This document shows, one piece after another, positions 24,352 to 35,377 of a stretch of DNA of 64,000 nt. This DNA comes from Melastoma dodecandrum (taxonomy: Eukaryota; Streptophyta; Magnoliopsida; Myrtales; Melastomataceae). Made by a program: the position numbers and the translations under genes. The notes below the pieces were generated by a model. That model searched no databases and had not been told where the DNA came from. It saw only the letters and a list, made by a program, of their open reading frames with translations. The first letter of the stretch is position 1. Every line of letters begins with the position of its first letter. The stretch lies in the NCBI GenBank assembly GCA_029817715.1, contig JARUPY010000409.1, positions 1-64,000 on the forward strand, read 5' to 3'.

Positions 24352-25488
24352 ATACAGCTACGCCGCAGTTGTTGGAGGAGGTGGCACACGCATGTACGGG
24401 TTGTATAGGGAGGCTATGCTAGTGGAGGCGGTCGATTCGGATGTCTCCGGATTGTAAAGTGGAGGGATGCTTGAAGAAATACCGAATCCTGGTTAGTGGT
24501 AGGGATAGTACGGAGGCATCATGGTTGCTTGTGCTGTAGATCTGTTAATGACCGGAGGCAGGTGAGGGTTTTGGGAGGCAATAGGTGCAAGCAAGGCTGC
24601 ATGCTGTCGTTGGAGGAGCTCCACCATCATAGTCTTCAGGGAAGACAGCTCAACCGTGAGTGACTCTACCTTCCCCCGAAAGAAGTGTCGTCGGCTCGTT
24701 GGGCCGATATGTGCATGGCTGAATTGAATGGCACGGTGACCGGGGACACCATTGAGCTTTAGATGGCTGGCGCAGTTGAGGCTGACAACGGTGGGATGTA
24801 GATCGGAGACATGCCTCCTGCCGAAGATTCACCAACAGTGATGACTGAGGACAATGGAGGGAACACAGATGCCCCCAAGGAGAAGCTTGGCATCAGGGCT
24901 TACAAGAATTCGACCGCAGTTGGAGGTGGAACAACAATTGTGACTTCAAGAGGAGGTTCGCCTTCAGGGAGAGCAGTAGAAGTGTCCACAGCAAGGCTGG
25001 GAAAGCGTTTGGCATGTTTCTCCGAATGGATCGATACTTCGTGCGTCTTCTGAAGTGAGCAATTGCTCAGTACCTTTGTTGAGAAGAATTAGGTTATCGA
25101 AAAACATGATGTTCTTGATGCATGATATGTCGTGATGCATGATTAGGCCTAGTGCGGTGATTGGATTGCTATTACAAAGGATTCAATCCAAGGAAGGGGT
25201 AGATAATCAGTACTCAGTGATTAAGTTGATTCAACATGGTACGAAATATTAGAAAACCATAAAGTTGATTGGCCCTAGAAGGGATAAAGGGAGCACACAG
25301 GCTCCAATCATCACTCCTAGTCCTAATGACAGTTACGCTCGATACGGAAACGCCCGATGTGGGTGTCTTCGAAACTCCAGTCGACGGGCGAAGGCTCGAT
25401 GTTCATCTAGGTGAGAGTGGCCCAGGTCTTAACAATTTTTGCAACAGCCCGCTTTGCCGCTTGTGTGACTGATGCCCGCAAGTCCAGA
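24352..25488 (-). other. Tat-1 spacer between ORF1 and gag
   Basis: Degenerate sequence joining ORF1 and gag. It holds short Pro/Gln-rich open frames on the minus strand (for example 24650-24835) that may be the decayed gag N-terminus. Nothing else is recognised. Confidence 0.4.
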
Positions 25489-26335
25489 TCAATGGGCTCG
25501 TATAGTATATGGAGGTGATGACACCATCAATGTTCCACCGAATTGATGGAGTAAGCGTACTGAGACGTAATAGGAAGTCCCGGTAATCCCAACGATGGGG
25601 ATGTGGTATCCCACTTGCGAATCAATGATGGTTGTGGTATACCCAATAACCCCGATATGTGTGGTTAACCACGCCTGTAGGAGCGCTAAGCTGCATGTAG
25701 CCTGGTGGTGTTTGACCCCTTGTCTGGATCTCAGGATGATTGCAAAGAGGTTGTAGTTGGTTTCTTCGACTATGTTTGGGATGAACGGTCCACCTGCTAT
25801 GATTTGCAATTTTGATCACACGTCAGTGAATAGAGCTAGCGCTGAAGGGGTACAGGATGGTGCCGGCGAACGTGACGATAAATGCTCTGGTAGACGCCTG
25901 TCCATCTCTGAGATATGGGAGGAAAGGGGACGTCTGTAGGAAGAGGAGCTCTTCGACGTCGACATCCTCTTGAGGGGTGAAAAACGCGGCGAGCGCCATG
26001 GGAGTAGTCCTAGAGAGTTGTGCGATGCTTTCCCTAACATGGTTGTGTCGCTGGAGGGGTAGGAGGCCAGAGCGGTAGGGCAACTCTGCCAGGTGCGCGT
26101 ACTCCTCGCAAGTGGGAGCAAGCTCCAATACACCGAAGCTAAAGGTAAACGTCTCGGGGGTCCATCGGGAGACAAGGTTTTGGAGGAGTGCCCAATCCAA
26201 CTTGAGATCGATCAAATCCACGAGTGCTCTGAGCTTTGACCGAATGTAGTCTCGCTTGGATGATCTAAGGTCGTTATGCCAGTCTCGCAGTAGCTGCGTT
26301 GATGGGATGTCCTTGCGAAGGAAAACTGGCTCCAC
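25489..26335 (-). pseudogene. Tat-1 extra ORF1 upstream of gag
   Basis: On the minus strand, 25823-26335 encodes a 170-aa frame: LRDWHNDLRSSKRDYIRSKL, LLQNLVSRWTPETFTFSFGV, ELAPTCEEYAHLAELP. The pattern W-x2-L, W-P-T and L-P-T-E-E matches the DUF7745-like protein that precedes gag in many Tat elements (family recalled, not searched). It continues, frameshifted, at 25489-25809. Function in the element is unknown. Confidence 0.7.
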
Positions 26336-27023
26336 GAGGCAAACCTACAAGCTTAGACGTCATCCGCATGTAATGGCAATCCCGTCCTCGTTTCTAATAT
26401 GGTGTTGTACCGCATGCGTGCACACACACATGTATTAAAGGTGTGATGTTAAGCGACTAATAAAACTAAATGGGATTACAATAAATCGTCAGGCACTCAT
26501 GCGAGTGAATGCAGATGATGCAGTAAAGTACTAAAGAGGGAAGTAGGGAAGGGAGAAAAAGAAAATGTTGCGGAAACCCCCCAAAACCAACCCAGACCGC
26601 CGCAAAATTAGCAAAGTTAGTTTTCGCAGCTTATTGCAAACAAAACGTACCTGACACCTGTCCTTGCACATATGAAAGACACTTAGTAACATCCAAATGC
26701 ATGTGCGGCGTTTGGTACCTGTAGTGGGCAATCAATTTTTAGACTCGGTTGAAGGCTTCTCAGACCACCCTCGGACAAAGGGAGGCGGATCCCACCTCAT
26801 AACGTTAAATGGCAACAAGCCACAACGCCGTGGTATACAGTAATCTCCTAAAATCCTAGTCATGGGTATAGGGACACGTCTAGACATGCCTAGGAAAGCG
26901 GTAAACAAACACAATCTTGAGCGCAAACAAAGGGTACCGAGCCAAGCAAGTACATGCACAAAAAAGAACTCCTCTCCGCATGTGGATGAAATGTAAGAGC
27001 TTTCGATAAGAATCCACTGCGGA
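26336..27023 (-). other. Tat-1 5' leader
   Basis: Non-coding stretch between the primer site and ORF1, with a short CA run (26416-26430). Open frames here are short and unrecognised. Confidence 0.5.
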
Positions 27024-27042
27024 GTCCCCAGCGGAGTCGCCA
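27024..27042 (-). other. Primer-binding site of Tat-1
   Basis: On the minus strand TGGCGACTCCGCTGGGGAC lies 7 bases after the LTR end (…GTACA). TGGCGACTC-type primer sites are usual in Tat elements and are commonly assigned to tRNA-Arg; I have not checked the tRNA. Confidence 0.65.
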
Positions 27043-27049
27043 TCCGGGA

Positions 27050-29751
27050 TGTACGTGCGCCCTCCGGGCTAGCACGCTTGCTGCGGTGTGGACGACACGA
27101 GGATTCGGACCCGCTCCTCTGGTGTCCTCCGGCCGACGCCAGCACTCGAACGTCGAGGTGCCGCGAAGGAAACAGGGGTCGATCCTCCCTCAATTCCTAA
27201 TCGGGCCTGCCCGGGCCCTCGCCAATCGTCTCCATGCTCTTTGGGAGTTGAAGGGCGATAGACGGAGCATGATTCGTAGAAAAAATTTCCGGGAGAATCA
27301 GGAGCGGCTCTGTCGCCTTCCCTAATGCATGATGGCTCCGTGAAAAAGGTTGTTGTCACTTAACCTAGTTAAGCTATTACGGAGTCCCCACCGACTTATT
27401 TTTAAAACTGTTTAATTCGGAAAAATAGTTCGGTTCGAGGATCCCTATTTACTAGCTCTTACATCTAATCATGCGAATTTGCTTTTGGTTAACGGGTGTT
27501 GGACCTGATCCGGGTATGGCACCGAACTCATATCACACTGTTTTACAGGCATTGGACCCGATTAAGGCGTTGGACCCGAACTCATGTTTGTTGATTTACA
27601 CCAACATGCGGTAATAAACCTAAGTTGTCTAACGACATGCATACAAGCACAAGCAATTTTTGAGATAAAAGGGGACGGGGATAGCGACTGGGGGCCTATG
27701 CACTTGGGCCCGCTGCCCGTTACAGATAGATATGTAATTTAATTCGAGGAGGCCCCCACCTCCCCTTTGTACCTGAAATTTCAGTCGTTGCCGCTTTACT
27801 TCGGACCGACGGTTTGTAGGCCGCGGTAGATCCAACCAAACGCGGTTTGTTACACGCGCCTGCGAGCCTTCAATCTTCCAGATTCGTCTTGTCGAATTCC
27901 CGTGAAGCTCGGTTGATTTTCATGCAAATCAAACCAGAAAGCAGTGGAAAAAAATGGTAGTCAGAAAATTCTAATTAATACATGTCAAATAACTAGAAGT
28001 GACCGAGTGAGTAAGAATAATACCCACGGGGCATTGTGTCGCCCGTTGATGCCGATCCTTCGCGATGTCGGGAGATAACGTTCCTTGGTAGTATATTCAT
28101 TTCGATGTGGTCGTTCAAATGAATGCGGGTCCCTTGCCGTGTTTTCATGCAAAACAGATTAAAGTGGGGACAATAAAATTTGAGTTAGCAACATAACTAC
28201 AATTATCGGAAAACTCCTAAAATAAGAAATAGTTCCATAGTTGTATTATCTGATTCTCATCCGCGACAGTTTTGATTCGTTTCAAAAAAACATCTATAAC
28301 TTTCGGCTCAGTCCATGAAAATGAGCCTATTTACACTTGAAAGAAAGCTCTTCAAGCCAGGAATCCAATAGTACCAAGTTTAATGTCAATACAAGTGGAA
28401 CACAAGTTGTGAATGAAAGAGTGAGGAACTAACATGCATATCCGAACCTTCGACAATTTTGCTGCCTCTCAGAAACCGTGTATAACTTTTAGTTCAGTTC
28501 ACGAAAACAAGCCTACTTATACTCAAAGTAAAGCTCTTCAAGTCAGTCATCTATTGGCGCATTTTAGGTAAATATGAGTTCCAGACATAAAGTTATGAGT
28601 GAAAGAGTGAATTGCCGACATAGAGATCCGAACCTAGGGGTGTTCGGATTCTTCGAGAACACTCCATTCATTTGTAAATGCCATGTCATTTTAAAACCAC
28701 TAAGCCTTATGACACCATGAAATGCATGAAATACCATATGCAGCTAGTATGACATGTCTAAGTATATTTGAAGTTTGAGCATGTCGAGACGTGCGAAACT
28801 CGGTTGTTTGCAGCTAGTTTAGTTTTTTGTTTGAAACTACTAGGGTGGAACCGTATTTAAGATAGGAATCAAATGCAAGTGGTTTCACGCGATTCCGACA
28901 AGTACACAGAAAGATATGTAGCAAAAACCGAAGGTTGCATTGGCATATCCGAGGCATGCTTGGACTTACCGAGTTGTTTTCGCTCGATTGGGTTTTGAAA
29001 CACGTCCCAACATGCAAGGACGTAAGAAGGGGAGGAACTGTGAGAGTCTTGGCTTGCTTGTGCGACCACGACCACTGTGCATCTTTTGCACCTGCGCAAA
29101 CAAGAAATCGTCAAAGCAAAAGGAGTCCTCCCGCGAAGCAACGAGGCTACGGGAGGTGGCAGTCGAGTTTCTGCATCTTTGGACGAGAGAAGGCAGGTCC
29201 TAAACACCATGGAGAGAAGGCCTCGAGCATGAAGACGGTGAGGGAGAGCATCGGAGGTTGTCCGGGGCTGCTGCCATTTCCTCTTACCGCGCCCGTCGAC
29301 TTGTGATGCCGCAACATGTTCTCCGCGGTCAGGCTAGTTGGGGGCTTTCCATTGCTCCCTGAGCCTACCTTGGTCGAGAAGTCTGCCGGGAGGAAAGGGA
29401 GAGGCTTCGAAAAAATGCTTGGAAGGAGGATGCGTCGTGTGTGTGTTTGGAGAACTTGTCCCCCGAAAGTATATAACCGTGAGTTGGAATTCTTCTGTGT
29501 AAAAGGGGTCTTTCTTTTCTTTTTGAGGATGAAGACCTTTGTCATCTAGGGTGATGAGGTGTTCGGGAGAAAAATGGAGGAAACTTCCCCTAGAATGGAT
29601 GTGCCGAAAAATCCAAAGGAAGATGGGAGTCTTGGGTGTAAAAATGGAGAATGGTTTTTTGGTCCATTGGATTCATACGTGAAGTTGGCAGGTAAGGTTG
29701 CAGGTCGGGGGAACGTTTTCCCGATTTCTTCCACAATTTGGGGGATCTACA
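27050..29751 (-). repeat. 5' LTR of Tat-1
   Basis: About 2.7 kb, starting on the minus strand with TGTAGATCCCCC at 29751 and ending …CGTACA at 27050 before the primer site. Homologous to 13543-16091. It abuts the resumed tRNA-Phe element at 29752. Confidence 0.85.
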
Positions 29752-29756
29752 ATCGT

Positions 29757-30062
29757 GACTGTTGTCGAAACGCTGTTGTAATAAAAGAGAATCAATCGAT
29801 TGATATTCGAAGATTCTCAGTCGATTAATTTCTTGTTTTTATGAAATATTATCCGGATGTGTGTGACTCGACTGGGGAAAAAATCTTTCTAGTCTATTGA
29901 TTGGGGAGAACAAATCTGTCTAACAATAAATCTGAAGGTCGCGTGTTTGATCAACCTGGCAAAATCGACATGTGACAGAAAAAATGTTCCAACGATTGAG
30001 ATTTTTTACTGTAAGATTTTATTAATTCGGAGAATCTCCTCATTAATTGTCGAGGGGGCAAA
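29757..30062 (+). other. Internal region of tRNA-Phe element, right part
   Basis: The continuation after the Tat insertion. It is AT-rich and non-coding, contains a tRNA-Phe-like segment at 29930-29952 and ends in a polypurine tract (gagggggcaaa) directly before the 3' LTR. Confidence 0.6.
29930..29952 (+). other. tRNA-Phe-like segment
   Basis: The 23 bases beginning ATCTGAAGGTCGCGTG match plant tRNA-Phe from the 3' side of the anticodon stem through the variable loop into the T arm, with one mismatch (TTTGATC for TTCGATC). The sense is that of the tRNA. The element's own primer site also matches tRNA-Phe. Upstream bases (ttggggagaac) resemble the tRNA D-arm region weakly. Not an intact tRNA gene. 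Confidence 0.7.
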
Positions 30063-30704
30063 TGTTTACACCAGATAATTTTGGGCCGTCAATTGTGATT
30101 TGAGTAGAGCACAATCGACGAATATAAAACAAAATCCGATTAAGTCGATGATCGATTGAGAGAATCTATGGGTAAAATCTAATCGACTCAGATAATGTAA
30201 CTCATGAGGATTCTCCGAGACGGAAAAAATCTAATTCCATCAATGGAGGATTCTCCCCGTCAATGGAGAAAATCTGGATTCTCCCCGTTGATGGAGAAAA
30301 TCTAAGTGAGGATTCCCCAAGTTGATGGAGAGAATCGATGGAGAATTTTCCCCGATGGAGAAAATCTGATGGAGGATTCTCCCTGAAAATCTAAGTCTCG
30401 ATGGAGGATTCTTCCTCGATGGAGGATTCTCCCCGTCGATGGAAAAAATCTGACTTTGTGGATAATCATGTTGATAAGATTTTACAGGTCAAGATCAGAA
30501 TGAAAACGTGAACCGTCATTGAAGATTCTCTATAAATAGAAGACGGACGAGAAGATCAACAACACATCGACACAAAGTCAGACACTTTTATTTTTATCTT
30601 AGTTTTTAGGTAGAATCTCTAGGCAATCTTTAGGACATCCCCGTGTAATCTGGGCGTTTTTGCCACGATTTGATTGTGCCGTGTTGCGATTTAATTCGCA
30701 AACA
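30063..30704 (+). repeat. 3' LTR of the tRNA-Phe element
   Basis: 642 bp, TGTTTACACCAG to TTCGCAAACA, homologous to 12402-13095. It carries the GATGGAGGATTCTCC array at 30200-30450 and ctctataaat near 30528-30537. Confidence 0.85.
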
Positions 30705-32244
30705 AGTAGATAGGAAGAACGATCGTAAGGAAGAGGGAATTGTGGAGGAGTGTTGGCAATTCCGATCAAGTGGGTTTGTGCTCTCGGGGGTTGGATCTTA
30801 ACTTACAATATGAATAGTTGAATGCGGTAGTTGTCGAACTGTGATTTAGTGGAGTGTGTTCATTGATGATAAGTAAAACTGCCCAAACTTTCGAACTGTG
30901 GAAGGGAGGTTGACTGTCATGGTGAATTGTGGAAATTACTGTTGACTAGTTGATTGTTAATGTTGTAGAGAACTGAAAATGCAGAGTAAAGAATTAGAAG
31001 AAAATTGTTGTTTTCTTAACTAATGTCGCGCTTCAAGTGATATAGATCACAATTATATGGAGTTTATGTGAAATGACTATTGTTGATGGTACTGTGTCAA
31101 ACACTACAATGACTGAACTGGAGGCTGTGGGAACCATGTTCCAAGAAATGATGCGAAGGCTTGTTGCCTTAGAAGTGAGGATGATTGCTACGGGGAGTCA
31201 AGTGTCTAATTTTGTGGACAAACCGTGGAAACGAAAGGATATGATGAAACGTCGGGCAGATGAGGAGAAGGGATAGTTAGAAAGGGGACAACATTGTAAA
31301 GCATACTAAGATTGAATTTTATTCAGTTGATGGAAGTCACATACAATATTGGTTATTCAAAGTTGAGAGGTTTTTTGAGTTGAATTGTACAAATCCTAAT
31401 CTAAAGGTGAGTATTACATCGATACATTTGTCTAGAATGACATTGGAGTGGCATTATACGTTTGTAAATGGAAGGAAGATTATTGGACCTATTTGTTGCG
31501 ATGAGTATTCAACTGTTATGGTAATGAGGTTTGGACCTGGAGAACGGAAAAGACCAATAGCTAAAATTAAAAGGCTAAAGGAAAGAGATAATCTCATTGA
31601 TTATATTGATTGTTGTGTATCGTTGATGAGTCGAATGGATTTAACTGTGGATGATCAAGTTTTTTATTCAATGAGGTCCTTAAATTTCTGAATAGATAGT
31701 ATGTTTTAGTCCTTAATTCAAGAATTTTACTGCAGGCCATATCCTTTGCGAAGACTCTTTCTACGGAGGAAGGTGTTACTAAAGGGACTATGGGGGTGGA
31801 GACCTCAATAGAAAAGGATAGATCTGTGAGCGTGGACATGTCTTTAGTATGAGCAACCCAAAATAAAACTTCAGGAGTGTCACATGTGGCTAACAAGTAG
31901 GTAATTTCAATTAATGGATAATTCAGTAAACAACAAGGTAAAATCTTACATGCTTCCACATAGGGGGATTCCGTTTTCTAATATTGATGAAAGGAGAACA
32001 AAAGGCATATGCTTTTGGTGTGATGAAAAGTAGTTTTTCGGACATAAATGTGCTAATAAGAGGCTGTTTTCTCTAATATTGGAGCCTGTGGAAGAGATGA
32101 AGGAAGTAAACGTATCTGAAGGTGAACTTGTTGCAGAAGCAGAAGGGCGCCAATTTTAACCTCGTATGCCTTATATGGCCTTACAGGAGGACGATACAAA
32201 AGAGTATGCGGCTAAATGGTTATTTTAAAAGAAGAAGGCATAAT

Positions 32245-32725
32245 GAAAGGACCTCATCACTTTTATTCTATTTTGAAATAGAGGAATCCTCACTGAGCTT
32301 TACTAATATCCGTAAGATCTCCTACTTCAACACTTGGATGCAATTAAATCAGGTAACGCAAAAGAAAACCGATAGCGAAATACTAAGTACAGTACCACCC
32401 TGTGTTCTTTAATCGTCTGCCTCCTAAATGGTGACTCCTTTTTTTTTATAGGCTATTAGTCCTCCCAAAATTCCTCCAAACAAATGGTTGTAATGGCGAT
32501 TGAATGGCTATGTAATGTCCTTGGTAAGTCTACAAACTCTCGAAGTCTACGAGCTCCTCACATGTCTACGAGCTCATTATCACACCCTTAGTAAGCATCA
32601 GCCTCTCTTCGGCATCTTCCTAACGATGTGCACAACTCAAAGTGGTTAATCACGTTCCCAAGTGTCTTTTGGGTGTTCCCACCCGACTTTATTCCCTTCG
32701 GATCATCCCATCCGAGTGTTTCCTC
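32245..32725 (-). repeat. Truncated 3' LTR of deleted gypsy
   Basis: Matches 35378 to about 35845: TGAAAGGACCTCATCAC through ccttcggatcatccca. Homology stops at the deletion joint near 32720-32740. Confidence 0.85.
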
Positions 32726-32739
32726 GTGTACACCACGAA

Positions 32740-34021
32740 TCCTCCTGACCCACTCAGTATGGTCAACACAAGAGCGCTAGTCAATCTCCTCTTGAGTTCC
32801 TCAAAACATTCTTCACAGTTATATGTCCATTCAAACTGGACATCCTTTCTTAATAGTAGTCATAGGGATACTTATCTTAGAAAACCCCTTGAGAAACCTC
32901 CTGTAGTAACCTACTAACTCGAGGAAACTTCTTATTTTTGACACTGTCGTCGGTCACGACCATTTCTTAACTGCTTCCACTTTCGTAGGATCTACTCCTA
33001 TACCCGTAGCTGAAATGACATGTCCAAGGAACGTTACCTTCTCAAGCTAGAACTCGCATTTGCTGAGTTTGGCATACAATTTATTTTCCTGTAACGTCTT
33101 TAATACAATAGATAGATGTTCCTTGTGTTCTTAGTTACTCTTAGAGTATGCAAGGATATCATCAATGAACACTATCGTGAATTGATCCAAGTATGATCGA
33201 AACACCTGATTCATTAATCCCATGAATACTGCTGGTGCATTGGTTACCCCAAATGGCATTACTCTGAACTCGTAATGACCGTATCTCGTTCTGAACGTAG
33301 TTTTAGGGATATCTTCTTCCCGCACTCCAATCTGATAAAACCTAATCTCAAATCGAACTTGGAGTACACCACTAATCCCTGTAGCTAATCGAATAGATCA
33401 TTTATACGTGGAAGTGGATATCGATTCTTGATTATACTTTGGTTAAGCAACCTATAGTCAATACACAGTCGCATCAATCCATTATTCTTTTTTACAAACA
33501 AAAAGGAGCGCCCCACGGGCTTACACTAGCACGAATAAAGTTCTTATTTACAAGTTATTGCAACTGTGCTTTTAATTCTTTCAGATCGGCTAAACTCATG
33601 CGATACGGAGTCCGAGAAATGGGAGCAGTCCCCGGAATCAAATCTATCACAAACTCTACATCCCTAAGAGTAGTCCCGACAACTCCTCGGGAAAGACATT
33701 AGGAAAGTCTTTCACCACTTCAATCCGCTCCAGCATCGGTAGCTCAGCTTCTTTGTTGAGCACATTCGCTAGAAACGCTTCGTGCCCCATCTGTACATGG
33801 TGATATGCCTGTGTCGCCGATATCATCAGAATCTGGCCACATCCCCCATGGCCTATGTACTCACGGGAGTCTCCGTCTTCCGAGTTAATCAAAATGCGCT
33901 TCCTTTCGCAGTCTACCTGCGGATGGCTGGAAGCCAACCAATCCATGCCCAGAATGATCCCGAAATCATGGATCTGTAACACCAATAGATCAATAGTAAA
34001 CTTCAATCCAGCTACAATCAA
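32740..34021 (-). pseudogene. RT and start of RNase H of deleted gypsy
   Basis: Minus strand. 33656-34021 has the protease end and RT entry ([33 protein letters not shown]). 33131-33325 has the RT core ([31 protein letters not shown]). Decayed RT tail and RNase H entry follow (about 32740-33060, ending near GGFVVYT in the LVLT…GSGGFVVY region). The frame is interrupted repeatedly. Confidence 0.85.
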
Positions 34022-34048
34022 TTCATAACCCAGACACGCATCATCAAC

Positions 34049-34475
34049 CTAATATTCTATTCCAGTAGGGAACACAACACGCCACAATTTCATTGCCTTT
34101 CCTACTGTCCAACCATACTTCTCCATGCAGTTATATGATACAAAAGAATGTGTAGCGCCGGTATCAAACAAGGCATAAACTAATTCGCCTTGGAGTCGAA
34201 CCGTACTTGAGATTATGCCGTGAGATGCAACAGCATCCGCTTCCGTGGCTGCATTCAGCCTCACTGTCTCTACAGGCCCACTGACTGATCCCCTAGAAGT
34301 AGACACAGTCAGTCCCGGTCTGTTCCCACTTCTTGGGCGTGGGGCATTTGATCCGGTTAACCTGTTACCGGAGCCTGCTCCTGGTCTTTGCCTCCCCCGC
34401 AGCCCTTGTGTCTGCCCATTCTTCTTCGACAATCTCTGCTCTCATATATATATCCTCATAAGTCATGAGCATTAG
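34049..34475 (-). pseudogene. Protease of deleted gypsy
   Basis: The minus-strand frame begins in a basic Gly/Arg-rich linker and reaches an aspartic protease with an intact active site, ALFDTGATHSFVS, then MEKYGW. The frame breaks at about 34049. Confidence 0.85.
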
Positions 34476-34697
34476 AGTTCTTAGTTGAAATCTAATTTCC
34501 GGTCTCAGTACCTCCTCGAACTTCTTGGCCTTCGCCTAAGCACTTATTGACGGTCCATACCTCAACAGAGTGGAAAACCATGCCTCATATCCATCCACTG
34601 ACATCCCCTCATGCCTCAGGTATAAGAACTCCCTAGCTTTCTTTTCCCTGAATAGGTGAGGATAGAATTTCCCTAGAAACGCCATTCTGAACACTGT

Positions 34698-35003
34698 TCA
34701 TTCTTCCCCAGAATGAAGAATCCGTGCTTCATCCTTGTTGGCCTTCCACAAGTCATTCGCTTCTCGCTTTATCGACTGTTGTACTAACATCATCTTCTCC
34801 TCTGTTGAATATTCCAACATGTCGAAAGCATTCTCCAATTCGATAATAAATTCTTCCGCCTTCTCAGGCCCTTCTTTACCCGAATAGACGAGTACTTCGA
34901 GTTTCCGAAATTGCCCGATAAGTGCAACCTTTCTCTTGCGATGTAGTTCCTCATCCCTAGGGGGAGAATTCCGCACAGCGTTACGTATGCCCTCCTCAGA
35001 CAT
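34698..35003 (-). pseudogene. Gag fragment of deleted gypsy
   Basis: Minus-strand frame of 101 codons: KVALIGQFRKLEVLVYSGKE, KAEEFIIELENAFDMLEYST, MLVQQSIKREANDLWKANKD. This is the gag core of plant gypsy elements (x-F-x-G…W-L…F…Y). Downstream gag is broken by stops at 34480-34690. Confidence 0.75.
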
Positions 35004-35361
35004 CCTGCGATCACAACAGTTGCATCATTAGTCGAAGTATTATGTCATTTACACATAATACTGCATCAACGGAAGTAGGAAACCATATAAGTTTGCTCAA
35101 TACCAAGCACACTATCGTTCAATTTCGAGCAATCGACATTTACCTTCTTAAGGCAACATTCATATACTTAACTTTTCAACTGCATTATGTAGAAATCAAC
35201 TGTATTTTCGGTCACTCATTTGTTTTCCGAGAAGTGTCTGTAACTCATCAAACAAGTTTGACAAACTCACGCGTATGTTCCCGCGCTTAACTTCTTTTTC
35301 CCGAGTCCAAAATCGACTTATTGATATTCTAAATTTTCAACCTTATTACTCTGAGCTTAAC

Positions 35362-35376
35362 CCGCTTTGATACCAC
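35362..35376 (-). other. tRNA-iMet primer-binding site
   Basis: On the minus strand TGGTATCAAAGCGGG starts two to three bases after the LTR end. It resembles the TGGTATCAGAGC primer site for initiator tRNA-Met, with one change. Confidence 0.75.
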
Positions 35377-35377
35377 C

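Larger units (their letters stand above)
13543..29751 (-). mobile_element. Tat-lineage Ty3/gypsy retrotransposon (Tat-1)
   Basis: A 16-kb element on the minus strand inserted in the tRNA-Phe element. The order on the minus strand is LTR, primer site, extra ORF1, gag, protease, RT, RNase H, second RNase H, integrase, polypurine tract, LTR. The second, archaeal-type RNase H and the ORF upstream of gag mark the Tat/Ogre lineage. LTR-like sequence spans 27050-29751 and about 13543-16091, visibly about 85-90% identical in the parts I aligned. The target duplication is probably ATCG(G/T), at 13538-13542 and 29752-29756. All coding regions carry stops or frameshifts. Confidence 0.9.
12402..30704 (+). 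mobile_element. Non-autonomous LTR retroelement, tRNA-Phe primed, split by a Tat element
   Basis: Two direct repeats, 12402-13095 and 30063-30704, both start TGTTTA and end AAACA. They are flanked by AGTAT (12397-12401) and AGTAG (30705-30709), a 5-bp target duplication with one mismatch. A primer-binding site follows the left LTR and a polypurine tract (about gagggggcaaa) precedes the right LTR, so the element is plus-oriented. Removing the nested Tat element leaves only about 750 bp of internal sequence with no reverse transcriptase, so it depended on other elements. By eye the LTRs are roughly 80-85% identical, so it is old. Confidence 0.85.

Noticed and set aside
13543..29751. Perfect 5-bp duplication AATCG for Tat-1
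   Set aside because: It would force the LTR to start GTAGA rather than TGTAGA, against the polypurine-tract boundary; the imperfect ATCG(G/T) fits better.
29930..29952. Intact tRNA-Phe gene
   Set aside because: Only the middle of the tRNA is present; the acceptor stem and most of the 5' half are absent.
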